Assembly (NCBI GenBank): GCA_015680905.1
Contig: CM027378.1
Span: forward strand, 78,769,501-78,833,500
DNA: 64,000 bases
From: Coptis chinensis
Taxonomy: Eukaryota > Streptophyta > Magnoliopsida > Ranunculales > Ranunculaceae
Reading direction: 5' to 3'
Under the pieces are notes generated by a model that had not been told where the DNA came from, searched no databases, and was given only the letters and a program-made list of their open reading frames with translations. Position numbers and translations under genes: made by a program. Of this stretch, positions 1-10,859 are shown one piece after another (the first letter of the stretch is position 1; every line of letters starts with the position of its first letter).

Positions 1-71
1 ATTCCCTGCCGTCAGCGAGTCCCATTTCTCCCCCTCATCATAAATCAATAGCCAGCCTCTCCCTAAGACCA

Positions 72-1262
72 GTGATGGCCGGAAATAGGCGAATGTGTGT
101 GGAGAATTTTTTTGGAAATTTGTTCGAAAATGGGATGCTTGCTCTATTCTTTGATAATGAAATTCACTCTAGAGGATGGGAATACTTGTTATATGCTAAT
201 GGCGGACTTTATTCCAAGGATTTGGTGATGAAATTCTATGACAATGGGAGCTTTAATGGCGACCATTTTTGGGTTACCGTCGAGGTTGTGCGCCACGAAG
301 TCACACCTGTTTTGATCTCCGGGATCACGGGCATTCCTCTAGTCGACCACATACTGACTCAGTAGCAGTCCGTGTACCCACGGACTTACAACCTAATGCT
401 CGACACGCTAATTGAGGGAGAGTACAACATAGATGGGAAATGCGTGTATCAGCGCTCGGTGCGACGGAACCAGCTGGCGGTGACTCAATGGCTAGGATTG
501 AACATTATTGGCACCTCGAACATCAACAAGACCTTCCTCCACCTTCTCTGGATCCTCCAGGAGTGAAAGGGTAACTTCTGCATAGTTACCTTTCTTTTTG
601 ATATTATTACACATGTCACTCTTAGGTCAGCCCCTTTTGCCGTTCTTGTAATGCAAATTATGATTAATTTGGGTTTTCTGTCCGCCACCCCGCTACTCCC
701 CATACCACAATATGAGAATATGCTTGTCTTCAAGAAATGCATACTGACCCCTTGGGAACCCACAGCACCAATGGCTATTGAGCAAGCTAACGTAGGCCCA
801 TCTCACCCACCCTATTTTGATGAGACTGCTATGAGTAAGATGAGTCACCCTATGGATGCCTTGCGTGCTATGAACAGTGGCATGAGAGACATGTACACTC
901 GCCAGGTATCGATGAAACATGCCTTGGGTAAGTTAAGGACGGACATGACCACTCGCCACGGGGCGCTGACAGACAGCATGGGCGAATTTCAGTAAGAAAT
1001 GCGAGCTTCCATGACTGCATTTTAGGACCATATGACTACTCGCCAGAACCAGTTCCAGCGCATGCTCATGGCGAACTAGCATCAGTTTCAGGCTCATGTG
1101 ATGGATACTCTGGGTGATATCCAGGAGCAGTTAGCCTCCACGGGAGCTCAGACGCGGCGTCGCCAGGGACTCCCCGATTCTTCTTCTCTCGCATCCCCCG
1201 AGGATTCTTCTCAGCCCCGAGGACCATCAAGATTACCCGGTTTATTTTTCGGTCTTGTATAA
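72..1262 (+). pseudogene. env-position ORF, module A copy 1 (plant transposon-protein type), decayed
   Basis: One reading frame of 396 codons runs from the ATG at 72 to a TAA at 1260 and is broken only by in-frame stops at 363, 564, 993, 1023 and 1077; there are no frameshifts. The N-terminal part (residues ~10-90: DNEIHSRGWEYLL, a KFYDNG motif, then a predicted strand-rich segment) resembles the putative plant transposon protein / Athila ORF-1 type domain. A second block contains AVTQWLGLNIIGTS and a hydrophobic LHLLWILQ segment. The C-terminal third is Met/Gln-rich and probably helical or coiled. It is homologous to 2174-3268 and, on the other strand, to 23088-22126. The function of these proteins is unknown. 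Several of the stops fall where Gln is expected. Confidence 0.6.
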
Positions 1263-1401
1263 TATTTATGTCAGATATTTGATTTACGTACTTGCATTTC
1301 CAACTTAATAGTCTGTTATTTCCTAAAAATTTACGCCTTGATATTTTAGTTATCTCCAATATTATATTATATAGGTAGAAACATATATAATAATATTAGT
1401 A

Positions 1402-1404
<3 letters not shown>

Positions 1405-1460
<56 letters not shown>
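1405..1460. repeat. (TA)n microsatellite
   Basis: About 28 uninterrupted TA dinucleotides, followed directly by a T run. It separates the first env-position ORF from the promoter-like cassette at 1463-1970. Confidence 0.95.
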
Positions 1461-1464
<4 letters not shown>

Positions 1465-1522
1465 TTTAACGTCACAATTAACGGCAAAATTTTACCGTAA
1501 ACCAATGTTTTGAAAAACGGCT

Positions 1523-1594
1523 AGAAAACGGTCATGAAATCGCATCATAAAAACGGTCATGAAATCACATCTAAAAACGGTCAGAAAACGGCTC
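1523..1594 (+). repeat. Three tandem ~24-bp repeats (AAAACGGTCA motif)
   Basis: Units begin at about 1523, 1549 and 1573 and share AAAACGGTCA; the third unit diverges at its end. They lie just upstream of the TATA box at 1605 and may be protein-binding sites (inference). Confidence 0.7.
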
Positions 1595-1604
1595 AATTTT
1601 CTTC

Positions 1605-1612
1605 TATAAATA
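1605..1612 (+). promoter_or_regulatory. TATA box
   Basis: TATAAATA preceded by three CGG-containing repeats and followed by a CT-rich leader. Confidence 0.45.
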
Positions 1613-2173
1613 AGTTCAACACTTCCTTCACATTTCACTCCTTTCACTCTCTCCCCTCTCCACTTTTTATTCTAAAAATCGTTTTTAGATCATTCCAAGT
1701 TTCAAGATTCATGGATGCACTAGAAAAGTTTGAGCAGCAGCAGATTGAATATGCTACTCAAGTCTTCATGCTCGGTTGTTTTATTATAGTAATGTTGTTA
1801 ATGTGGCATATAATTCTATTTAATATTTAGATTTGTATTTTAGTTCACGTATCCTTATGATGTGTTTCCAATCCTCTGTATGTTCTTACATCTTATTGTA
1901 ATAATATATTTACATCTTTCTTTGCCTTCTACTTACGTTATTTTTTTTCCAAAAAAAAAAAAAAAAAAAGCACTCCTTGTAGTCACATGCCCCATTCTTC
2001 TTATCCACACTTTGCGCCATATTTTAGAAAATACACGTGGTCTAACTACCTTGTGACACCTCGATCCGTATTTTCTACATCTTCGGATTGGTGCCTATTT
2101 ATAACAAGGATAGACACCCTAAATACCAACTTCCCTTTTTCTACTAAATATTTTATTTACCCCTCCATCTTTA

Positions 2174-3268
2174 ATGGCCCTCACTCGAATTTTCGTGCCC
2201 GAGCAAAATTTTATGGAAAATTTCCAAAACGGTTTTTTTCATCCATTTTTTGACATAGAAATTTTACGTCGAGGATGGTACCCTCTTTTACATCATAAAC
2301 AGGCATTTTTTTCCAGAGAATTGGTCCTGTTGTTCTATAAACACGGTTATTTCCAAAACGGGAAATTCTTTGTCCGTGCAAACGATTGCGAGCGTGAATG
2401 GACTATGAAAATTATCTCTGAGGTACTTCAAATTCCCATTACAAAACAAGGGATACATCTTCAGGATTCACCATTCGACAATATCAGACATCTGATGTTT
2501 GCAACTATCCTTCACGGTGAATACAATCGGAAAAACCGTGTTGTTTATCAGTGATCCTTGCAAAAGAACCAATTATCTGTGATCCAATGGCTGGCTCATA
2601 ATGTGCTCGGCACGTCTAAGACTTCCTAAATAACAAAGCCCCTCTTCCATCTACTATTGGTCTTGCAGACTAACTGCAATGATTTTTGCATTATTAAATT
2701 TATCTGGAACGCTATCGCACGTGCCAGGAAAAAGGCAGCTCCTTTGCCAACCATTGTGACACTTATCATGATACGTTGGGGTTTTTCTAGTAGTTCTCCT
2801 AATACACCTCTCAGAACAGCTAACATTCTTACCATTCACTCAGTTTGCAGGAACGGTTTCTGGAGTCCCGACGTTGCAAAAAACCATGTCAGTACAGAAA
2901 CCAAAGAAGCTTGTTCCGCTGATAACATGTTCACTGAAAATGCATTAAGCAATGTATTTAATCCTATGGAAGGCCTTCGTTTAATTCAACAAGGATTGAT
3001 GACATTATACAAACGTCAAAACATTATCATCACCAGTCTCCTTGAATTTCACGACCTATGGACAATACAAGAAGAGGAACAAGCACAATTCTTGCACAGT
3101 CACAACCTGTTCTCGGCAAATCACACTCTCATAATGGAGAACCACGCCGAGATTTAGCAGACACAGAGTGAAATTATGCAACGAGCTGCTGCCAGAATTG
3201 ACAGCATCGAAGATCTTATAAATGGATCCCTGTCACAAAAGGATCCTTGCCGTTACTTGGGCCCATGA
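2174..3268 (+). pseudogene. env-position ORF, module A copy 2, decayed
   Basis: A single frame of 364 codons from the ATG at 2174 to the TGA at 3266 has in-frame stops at 2552 (TGA), 2627 (TAA) and 3155 (TAG) and no frameshift. Residues ~10-80 (FFDIEILRRGWYPLL, LVLLFYKHG, KFFVRAND) align with module A of copy 1 and of element B. A middle block has SVIQWLAHNVLGTS and NDFCIIKF. The C-terminal part (from ~residue 255) is Gln/Glu/His-rich and helical in character. It lies 159 bp upstream of module B, matching the A-then-B order of element B. Role unknown; the location between pol and the 3' LTR is where Athila elements carry an env-like gene. Confidence 0.6.
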
Positions 3269-3427
3269 CACAATTTATATTTTGCAATTTTATGTTCTTT
3301 GTCATTTTTTTTTTAGTTTTTTAAATATAATGAAATTTCCCTATGGTAATTTGTTTATTCTCATCATATTCTAATAATTGTTTATCTTTGTCTAACAGGT
3401 AGCATCTTTCATCACACATCTTCTACA

Positions 3428-4402
3428 ATGGAAGCTCCAAAGATGATTCCAGAACAATCTTTCCATTCATTGCTAAATTCTCCTGCATATGGACATCTTT
3501 TCAGAGACTACATCACTCGAGTCGGTTGGAACTCTCTTATTCTACACCCGGAGCAGACATACTCCCCAGGTTTGGCAACTTATTTTTACGATCATATGGA
3601 AGATCTACCTGTTGTACATGGTTTCCCTTTGAACAGATTTACAATCCGTATTAGTAACACCCGACACTCTTTTTACGAGCCAACAGTTGCTATGGCTCTA
3701 GAACTTCCTCCTTTTCAGCCAGACATCCCCATCCAATACATGGTAGAAAACAACTTTAACGACTATTCTTGGGAAAAATTTGCCGCCCGTTATGGCGATG
3801 GCCTTGCCCAGGTCAGGGAACGTGTCGTAGCTGGCCAATGGCCAGACTTTACTATTCCACTTGCCAGTATGACCATGAATGTTGGAACTGCCATGTTATT
3901 TATTCTTCTAAACATCATAGGGGATTGACATTTTTCCACTACATCAAAGGCAGCTTGTAAGACGTTCCATGCACTAGCCCAGCAACATACCGCCTTTGAC
4001 ATCACAGACCTAGTAATTGAGAACCTAAAGAAGGCTCGGTCTTTTCGGCAACACTATATCACCTTGCCAATCACAGCATGCAGGATAGTGAGGACGTACT
4101 TCCCACAATTTTCAGCCACCTTTCAGGACTAGGTAAAGGTCGACTCTATGTGTCTAAGCAACAAGATCATTTGTTCGTTGTGATTTCGGACATGGCGATG
4201 CCCTGCAAGGTATCTAAAGAAAGTGTGTTCCTTCCCTAATGATGATAAAATGATAGCTCATCTGGACACTGCAAAGAAGAGGAAGTGGAGCAAAGTCTGG
4301 AGAGCTATTATAGATTAGCGTGATGCAAAGGAATGACATTTCTACAGGGACGAGGCAACGATGGACTATCCCCTAGTTCAAGGTTGGGGCAATGTGAGTT
4401 GA
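3428..4402 (+). pseudogene. env-position ORF, module B (plant transposon-protein type), decayed
   Basis: One frame of 324 codons from the ATG at 3428 to the TGA at 4400. It has five internal stops, at 3926, 4130, 4181, 4316 and 4334, and no frameshift. Residues ~25-60 carry RVGWNSLILHPEQTYSPGL and TYFYDH, then a domain ending in MTMNVGTAMLFILLNI at ~140-160. After the first stop the frame continues with a conserved segment (RIVRTYFPQFSATFQD) matching element B at 20540-20450. Comparison with B puts Trp at the first two stops (3926 and 4130). The last part is basic then acidic. Related to module A by the same short motifs (GW..L, YFYD), so A and B may be diverged paralogues. Function not known. 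Confidence 0.6.
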
Positions 4403-6141
4403 TGCATGTACATATTTGTTTTTATGTTTTGATGTGAGATAAATAAATAACCTAGCAGTGTGCCAAGCTAACAGTGTGCTTTCACTTTTATGATGTATAA
4501 TATATAGTGTGTTACAATAAATTTATGTGGAAGATGTCAGCTATATTTTTGCTCAAAGCCTCTCAGGTATACTCTTTCTTCCTCTTAACACTTTGAGGAC
4601 ACAATGTCTGACTGTTTGGGGGTGGTGAGAACCTTTTGCAAAAGTTAAGCATGCATAGTTGTATATAGTTTACTCTATGTCTAAATAAACTTATTTAGTG
4701 ACAAATTCTCGTTTCCTTTTCTGTGATGAAAAATATTTAGAAATCTCACCCTAGCATCAGAATTAGGACTTGTTCTTAGAAACTTAATTTACTACGTATG
4801 CAATAGTTTTTACATATTTTCATGAGCATTCATGCACTTACTATCATTAAATGTATATAGCAGTAAGTTTCTGGGACCCACGATTAGACAACTTAGTTTC
4901 CATATCCTGTAAGAATCTAACCAAAAAGCTTCAAAATGTGTGATATGTGAGTTAATGACATAAAGGAGTAGTATTTTCCGAATAGAGAAGTTCACACGTC
5001 TATTTACTTGATCACTACCCAAATCCTAGGCGAGAATTTAGGCTTTCTTTGGATCGATATAGCCAAAAATTCACACCTGTAAAAAAAAAATTACCGCTAC
5101 TCGCCCCATTGAACCTTTCATTAACCCTTTCTATTTCACCAAAAATTCATTACCCATCTATTAACCACAAATAAATAAGTCTACCTAGATGATGAGTATG
5201 AGAAATAAGATGAAGTGCAGAAAAATGAAGAGAAAAACCTTGTCACAAATCAAATTCAGTTACCTGTTTCAGAAGAAAAGAAAAAGAAAAATAGAAATAT
5301 GTTTCCAAAAATCAAAAGAAATATCAAAGTTAGAATTCCCCCCCAAAATCAAATCAAAAGGGAATACAAGAGCTTGAAAAATCTAAGTATGGAAACCCAT
5401 GTTAGAAGCAGGAAAGAAAATAAGGATTTCTCTAGTATAAATATCTCGAAGACCTTATTCTCTCATACTTATCAATTTTTTGAATTTTCTATTCCATTTT
5501 CTTCTACACTACCTCCTACCCCATAACACCTAATAAACACCTCTAGCTCAATTAAGAGTAGGATAGTGTGATAATAAGTAGTAGTTGTGACTTCTCGACC
5601 TCGGCTCTTCTGATTGTCATTGAGTATGTGAGGAAACGTGTGCCCACTGCACACTGAAAATAGCAAACTTGAGTGGAAAAATAAGAGGGAAATTATGTTT
5701 CAACACATACCTGTGAGAACCTACTTAAGGACGCTATCCGAAGGATCCAGAAACGGCCATGCTCGTACATTTCATTATAAGATCACTGCATGCATGTTCA
5801 TACGTAGATGTTTTGATTATTGTATATATATTAACTTGAATTTCGAAAGAATTAAATCCTTATTTCCCCCGCTAGTGAGATGTCTAGATACTTGAGATTA
5901 TTTAAGGAAACATGCCTTTGTTACTGAGTCGTTGTAGTATAAATGAAGTTTGTGAGTATCTTCTCTGGAAAACTCTCACAAGGCTATAACTCGTCCACTA
6001 GGGAATTCCTAGTGGTTCAAGGCCTTGTTGGATACGGTCAATGCAACCGCACTCTGTGAAATGAGATTTAGCTTAGGACAACACATTTTTGACCACTTAT
6101 CATTTTAATGTTTCTTCTTTGCTTGAGGACAAGCAAAGTGC
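4403..6141 (+). other. 3' untranslated stretch of element A
   Basis: No coding frame stands out. It carries blocks conserved in element B: the sequence around 5041-5070 matches the complement of 19500-19530; 5590-5690 (CCCACTGCACA) matches 17340-17370; and 5980-6060 (GAATTCCTAGTGGTT) matches 16980-17040. Long conserved 3' UTRs are usual in Athila elements. The A-rich stretch 5189-5450 is low-complexity. Confidence 0.6.
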
Positions 6142-6156
6142 TGTTTGGGGGTGGTG
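6142..6156 (+). promoter_or_regulatory. Polypurine tract of element A
   Basis: TGTTTGGGGGTGGTG lies directly before the LTR start TGATAAG at 6157. The same tract occurs at 16862-16876 (complement) in element B. It would prime plus-strand DNA synthesis during reverse transcription. Confidence 0.8.
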
Positions 6157-7900
6157 TGATAAGCACCCAAAACTGTAATATTAAATCCTGAGAGACATAA
6201 CATTTTGATCGATTATGTGTTTAATAATCATGTAATAATTATATTTTTGTACTTTTGCAGGTTTCCACAGTTAACATGAATATAATGATAAAACATGCAT
6301 CGAAGTACGGGAATACTGGAATATTTGAAGTTTTCCACTCAACCCCAGTGAAACCCAACAAAGCCTGACTAGAGCCGAAGTTTCCAAAAGAACAAAACCA
6401 GTGCAGAACAGGTCCACATATAAAGAAGAAGCAAACTTCCGAAGCTTACATCTGATAAATCTAGATGCCGACGTTGGCTAGTGAACTACTAGAGCGACCA
6501 GGGCGACCAACTCTACGCAAAGACAGAAAGTTGTAAAAATGCCAATATCAGCACCGCCATTGGACACAGTAAGTTGACCCACTCGGCGGTCCCAAAAGGC
6601 ATGACGAGTCAGCATAGGCAGGTGGCAAGAGATGGTCACAAATTTGTGCCACCTTGCAAGGTGAGAAGACACGTACCAATTCAAAGTTTAAATTGAATTG
6701 GGCTACAAGACAAAACCAAAGACAAAATTTGGTTTGATATGGAGAAAAAGACAAAAGCTAAACCAGGTAAAACCAAAACTTTGTATTTCAAAGTTTTGAG
6801 TCTCGCAATTCAACAAAAGGACAAAATCAAATTAAAAGCTTCACGAGCCATTCAGGCCTATATATATGAGGGGAGGGTCTTTAGATATTCTCCTTCAAAG
6901 ATTTTCATGTTTTAGCCTCCGCTTAGCGGTCGATTAGTTTTCATTTCAAAGACTTAAATTACATTCCCTTTTATTTCAAAGAAACTTAATAATTGTAAGT
7001 CATTTTCTTCTTAATGAAAGTAATTTCTTTTCCAGTTTAATTCCTGTCCTGCATTTATTTATTTAATGTATACAACAAGTTTAATTATTCTTCGAATGAC
7101 CATGAGCTAATCCCTCCCCTAAAGGGGAGGGTTATGCTGCTCGTGTGAGAATCCGGATTGACTCTTTATTATTCTAGAATCACTACTTAGGAATTAGGTG
7201 TAGATTAGACATCCGGTCCCAAAATAACTGAGACTGTACAAATTTGGAGTGCTAATGCCCCAGAACAGTCTCGTGAGAGACCCAAAATGTCTCGCGCACG
7301 ACTCTTTTGTGTCCAACAGCCCTCCAATTTGTTCAGCTGATGTAGAATCGAGCCAGGAGCTAAAATGATATTTCAGAGATGAAATATTAGTTCAACTTCT
7401 TATGCTAGTGCGATGCGACTCAGAGATGTGTGCGTTTCGCTAGGGATCAATACTCGACGTCGTCTCGGGTTTGTCTATGAACTCGAGACGAATTAGAGCT
7501 GTAGTGATGTGGTAATATAAACTGTTAAAAACTAATTCTTGCATGAGCATGATTAACCCTCTCCCTAATTCTCTATCTTTGTTTATTTACATCGAAATCA
7601 CCGTTAGTAATTTAAATTATTTACATTTCCGTTAAATTAATTAAACCAACTAAAAAACCTAAAATCCTACTCACTAAAAGTTGTAATTCCAGTTGTGAAC
7701 CTTGCCGAGCCCTAAGGTTTGGATGATCCCTTACTCGACCTATCCTACCAAACCCCACGTGAGTAAGGTAACTTGACTAAACGAACGACTATATAGACTT
7801 TGGACTTTGGACTTTGGTCTTCGGACTTCGGACTGTGGACTTCGGACTTAAGTAAAGAATAACCAATAACGTATAATTCCGCGTTTATCATATAATATGA
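6157..7900 (+). repeat. 3' LTR of Athila-like element A
   Basis: Starts TGATAAGCACCC right after the polypurine tract; element B has TGATAAGAGCCC at the same point. A TATA box (CTATATATATGAGG, ~6858-6871) is followed by a GC-richer leader. The end near 7900 is inferred from alignment of structure with the 1.44-1.48-kb LTRs of B, not from a visible border. Confidence 0.6.
7796..7850 (+). repeat. Degenerate 7-8-bp tandem repeat (GGACTTT/C)
   Basis: About eight consecutive GGACTT units in T and C variants. It lies near the probable end of the LTR of element A. Slippage origin is likely. Confidence 0.85.
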
Positions 7901-8205
7901 GTTAAAAATTCATAAAAGTTATAAACTACACGGACCTACTTTGTAGACCTACTATTGTGACTCACTATTTTGATAATGTTGGTTTGCATTGCAATACACA
8001 CGGACACGTATCTCTATGTAAATCAATGATTATGACTTTTGGCACATCAGTAGGTCCAAATAGTAGATCAAATAAGTGGGTCGGTCTAGCATTATTGTGA
8101 TCTTTATGTGCATTAGATAATTCATATTTAGTTAATCAATTAACACAATAATAAGTGCATGCAAAATACCTAGTGAACAATGAGATATATATATATATAT
8201 ACATA

Positions 8206-8599
8206 CAGCCCAGCTCCTAAAAGGACCTTAAATAAGTACCAAATCTAAAGCACCCACAACTTCACCTACAAAATGATTTAAACCCTAATCTTTTGTGCAT
8301 ATGATCTACTAACCATAAAGAACATCTCTACAAAAATTCAACTCGTTTGATATCCTCTAACTTAGATAAAATTATTTTCCACTTTTGAATATATATATAT
8401 AAAGGTCCAGAAATGTCTAGTTTTTGCATTCATCTTTTGCCAGTGTTAAAAATTGTCAAACGAGTTGAATTTTGTAGAGATGTTCTTTATAGTTAGCAGA
8501 TCATATGCACAAAAGATTAGTGTTTAAATCATTTTGTAGGTGAAGTTGTGGGTGTTTTAGATTTGGTACTTATTTAATATCCTTTTAGGAGCCGGGCTG
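8206..8599. mobile_element. Foldback MITE, family 1 copy 1, inside TA microsatellite
   Basis: The two halves are inverted copies. The left end CAGCCCAGCTCCTAAAAGG pairs with the right end CCTTTTAGGAGCCGGGCTG, and homology continues almost to the centre (a TA-rich loop near 8388-8400). TA tracts flank it at 8185-8205 and 8600-8617. It has no coding capacity. Arms share motifs (AACTTCACCTA.AAAATGA) with the element at 39424-39823, which also lies in TA repeats. Insertion into TA microsatellites recalls the Micron-type MITEs of grasses; family membership is not established. Confidence 0.75.
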
Positions 8600-8956
8600 T
8601 GTATATATATATATATGATTTGGAGAAATGTTACTTTTGCAAACATGAAATTAGATAACAGCATCAATCGTAAAAAGGACTTTCATGACAAACATGCAGC
8701 AACAGTGAAATTAATCATTTCAATATATCTAAAGAAGAAGGAGAATGTTACTTTAGAAAAAAAAGTAACTCACTTTATCACCATTAGTTTAACTGTAAAG
8801 TACCAACAATCCTCGAATTAGAAAAATTAAAGTTACTTTGTTTTAGCACTAGTTGTAGTGTTTGAGCCTAGAGGTATAAATCAGTCTTTATTTTTCCCGT
8901 ACTTGATCACATTTGAACGAAAGTTAGTTCCACTTGATAATAGGACATCCCAGATA

Positions 8957-10290
8957 TAAAATTAGTAAATTAGTGTTTTAAGGGGTAAATGAATGGTATT
9001 AAAGAAATACCATTTTGCTATATCTATAAGAGAATCGACAATAACAAAAGAAGTGTAAAGAAAACAGTTAATCAAAGAACAAGGTAAAACTAATGTGTTT
9101 TAGACTTTTAGTAGTCAGTTACGAATATATGTGTAATCATATATAGTCCATAGCACACTAAACTTATTGGCAAAATGTCAAAGCCAGGCAAGTGGTAACA
9201 CAAGAACAACCGCAAAATAGACTGCTTCATTGCATTTATAACTGTTAGTTAACTGGCATGTGTCTACGCCACGTGTGCGGTCAGTTGGTTTGGGCCGGGC
9301 ATCACAAAAATCAAACTTTCGATCAGTGGCAATCTTGTAATTGTTTGTAAAATTGAGAGCAATGTGATAAATCAAGGGAGACGCATCTGAATTTCACTGT
9401 ACAAATGGACGGTTTTACCCCTCCCTCACATATGTTATTACAAACCTCATTTCTAACATAACCGTAATAATCAAAACCGGGTAGGGGTATAATAAAAAAT
9501 AGCTACTGTTCACCGAACCATTCTCTTTAAAGTAGTTAGATAGACCAAGCTACCAAAAAAACGCCATGCATTTAACTTTCAGCAGTGAATGCTCCAAGCC
9601 TCCAATAACAAAGAGCACTTCTACTCAGACTCCCTCAATTTCTTACGTGGCATCTAAATCCCACTTTCTCTTTCAATTTCAAAAATAAAAAAACAAACAT
9701 AGAAAAAAATAATAACAAAAAATTTACCTACTTAAACAACTAAAACCGTAAATGATATAAAATTAGTGTTTTAAGGGGTAAATGAATCGTATTAAAGAAA
9801 TACCCTTTTGTTATATCTATAGGAGAATCACGCGACAATAACTAAAGAAGTGTGAAGAAAACAATTAACCAAAGAACAAGGTAAAAATAAATGTGCTTTA
9901 GACTTTTAGTAGTCAGTTACAAATATATGTGTAATCATATATAGTCCATAGCACACTAAACTTATTGGCGGAATGTCAAAGCCAAAGGTGTGGTAAGCTA
10001 GTGGTAACACAAGAACAATTGCAAAATAGACTGCTTGATTGCATTTACAACTATAGACCAAGCTACCTAAAAAATGCCATGCATTTAGCTTTCAGCAGTG
10101 AATGCACCAAGGCTCCAATAACAAAGAGCTCTTCTACTCATACTCCCTCTATTTCCTTGGGACTCAATTTCCTACTAGGTATCTAAATCTCACTTTCTCT
10201 TTCAATTCCAAAAATAAAAAACAAACATAGAAAAAAAAAATAATAACAAAAAACTTACCTAATTAAACAACTAAAATCATAAATAGTAAC
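8957..10290. repeat. Tandem segmental duplication (~0.8 kb and ~0.54 kb copies)
   Basis: 8957-9753 and 9754-10290 are direct copies; for example the block containing CATATATAGTCCATAGCAC recurs with an offset of ~798 bp. Copy 1 carries about 290 bp (9250-9540) absent from copy 2, bordered by GTTAG on both sides. Both copies include the left arm of the TIR element at 10142. No gene is recognisable in it. Confidence 0.8.
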
Positions 10291-10794
10291 AAATAAATCA
10301 ACAAAGTTAATAATATTTCCACAAAAAAAATAACGCCAAAAAAAATTGAATCAGATTTCATTAATTGTCTTTTTCTACTGCATCTTCCTCTTCAGTCACA
10401 CCATTTTCATATTTAGATCATTCGTCTTCCATGTTTAGTTCATCTTTCTCCAAACATTTATTCAAGTCAATAGGTAGAGAACATACATATTTTTTTTCTC
10501 TATTCAAAATTAATATAATTAAAGTGATAAAAAGTGGAACTTTGTAACAAGAAAGAAAGAGAGGGGATTGATAATGAAGAAGGTTAATTTTTTGGGAGTT
10601 GGTTTTTTCTTTCTTTCTTTTGTTTGTGGAAATATAGTTAATAAGTTTTTTTTTGTTATTTCTTCGTTTCTATTTTTGGTTTTTATTTTTTTATTTTTTT
10701 GGTTTTTTTGGTTTTTTTTTTGGTTTTTTTTTTTTTTGGAAAGAGAATTATAATTTGGATGTCACCTAAGTCCCTATGGAGTTATTAAGGGAGT
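10142..10794. mobile_element. TIR element without coding capacity
   Basis: Left end ACTCCCTCTATTTCC and right end (complement ACTCCCTTAATAACTCC) form imperfect inverted repeats that extend over GTATCTAAAT/ATCCAAAT and CTCTTTC. The internal region is A-rich on the left and T-rich on the right (10600-10740), so the + strand ORF at 10568 is low-complexity. A short palindrome (10785-10843, AAATAGATT/AATCTATTT) follows. Superfamily not determined. Confidence 0.45.
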
Positions 10795-10859
10795 CCCTAA
10801 ATAGATTTTTTGAATAACAAATAAGTAATCTATTTAGCCTCCCTTTTTAACCCTCTTGG

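Larger units (their letters stand above)
1463..1970 (+). other. Promoter-like cassette with A19 tail between two ORF copies
   Basis: Contains three tandem ~24-bp repeats around the motif AAAACGGTCATGAAATC (1523-1594), a TATA box TATAAATA at 1605-1612, a pyrimidine-rich leader, a short ORF starting at the ATG at 1711, and a run of 19 A at 1951-1969. The arrangement of CGG-containing repeats, TATA box and CT-rich leader resembles the Myb-gene promoter in the Harbinger element at 56520-56720, so it may be a fragment of another Harbinger-type element. It could also be a small retroposed unit. The short ORF is not recognised. Confidence 0.3.
1..7900 (+). mobile_element. Athila-like LTR retrotransposon A, 3' portion
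   Basis: The left end lies outside the window, so gag and pol are not seen. What remains is an env-position coding block (72-4402), a ~1.7-kb 3' untranslated stretch, a polypurine tract at 6142-6156 and the 3' LTR from 6157. It is matched block by block by element B on the minus strand (15381-29386): the same ORF order, the same 3' UTR motifs (around 5041-5070 and 5990-6040, versus 19500 and 16985-17040), the same polypurine tract and the same LTR start TGATAAG. The Athila assignment rests on the gag-protease of B. The right LTR border is uncertain because no partner LTR or target duplication is visible. Confidence 0.75.

Noticed and set aside
1987-2253. + strand ORF overlapping the start of module A copy 2
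   Set aside because: Different frame without similarity; the 2174 frame matches homologues.
72-4402. Envelope gene of an endogenous retrovirus
   Set aside because: Position is env-like but no signal peptide, transmembrane anchor or cleavage site was visible; resembles plant transposon-protein domains instead.
10568-10753. Phe-rich + strand ORF
   Set aside because: Product of a T-rich tract inside a TIR element.
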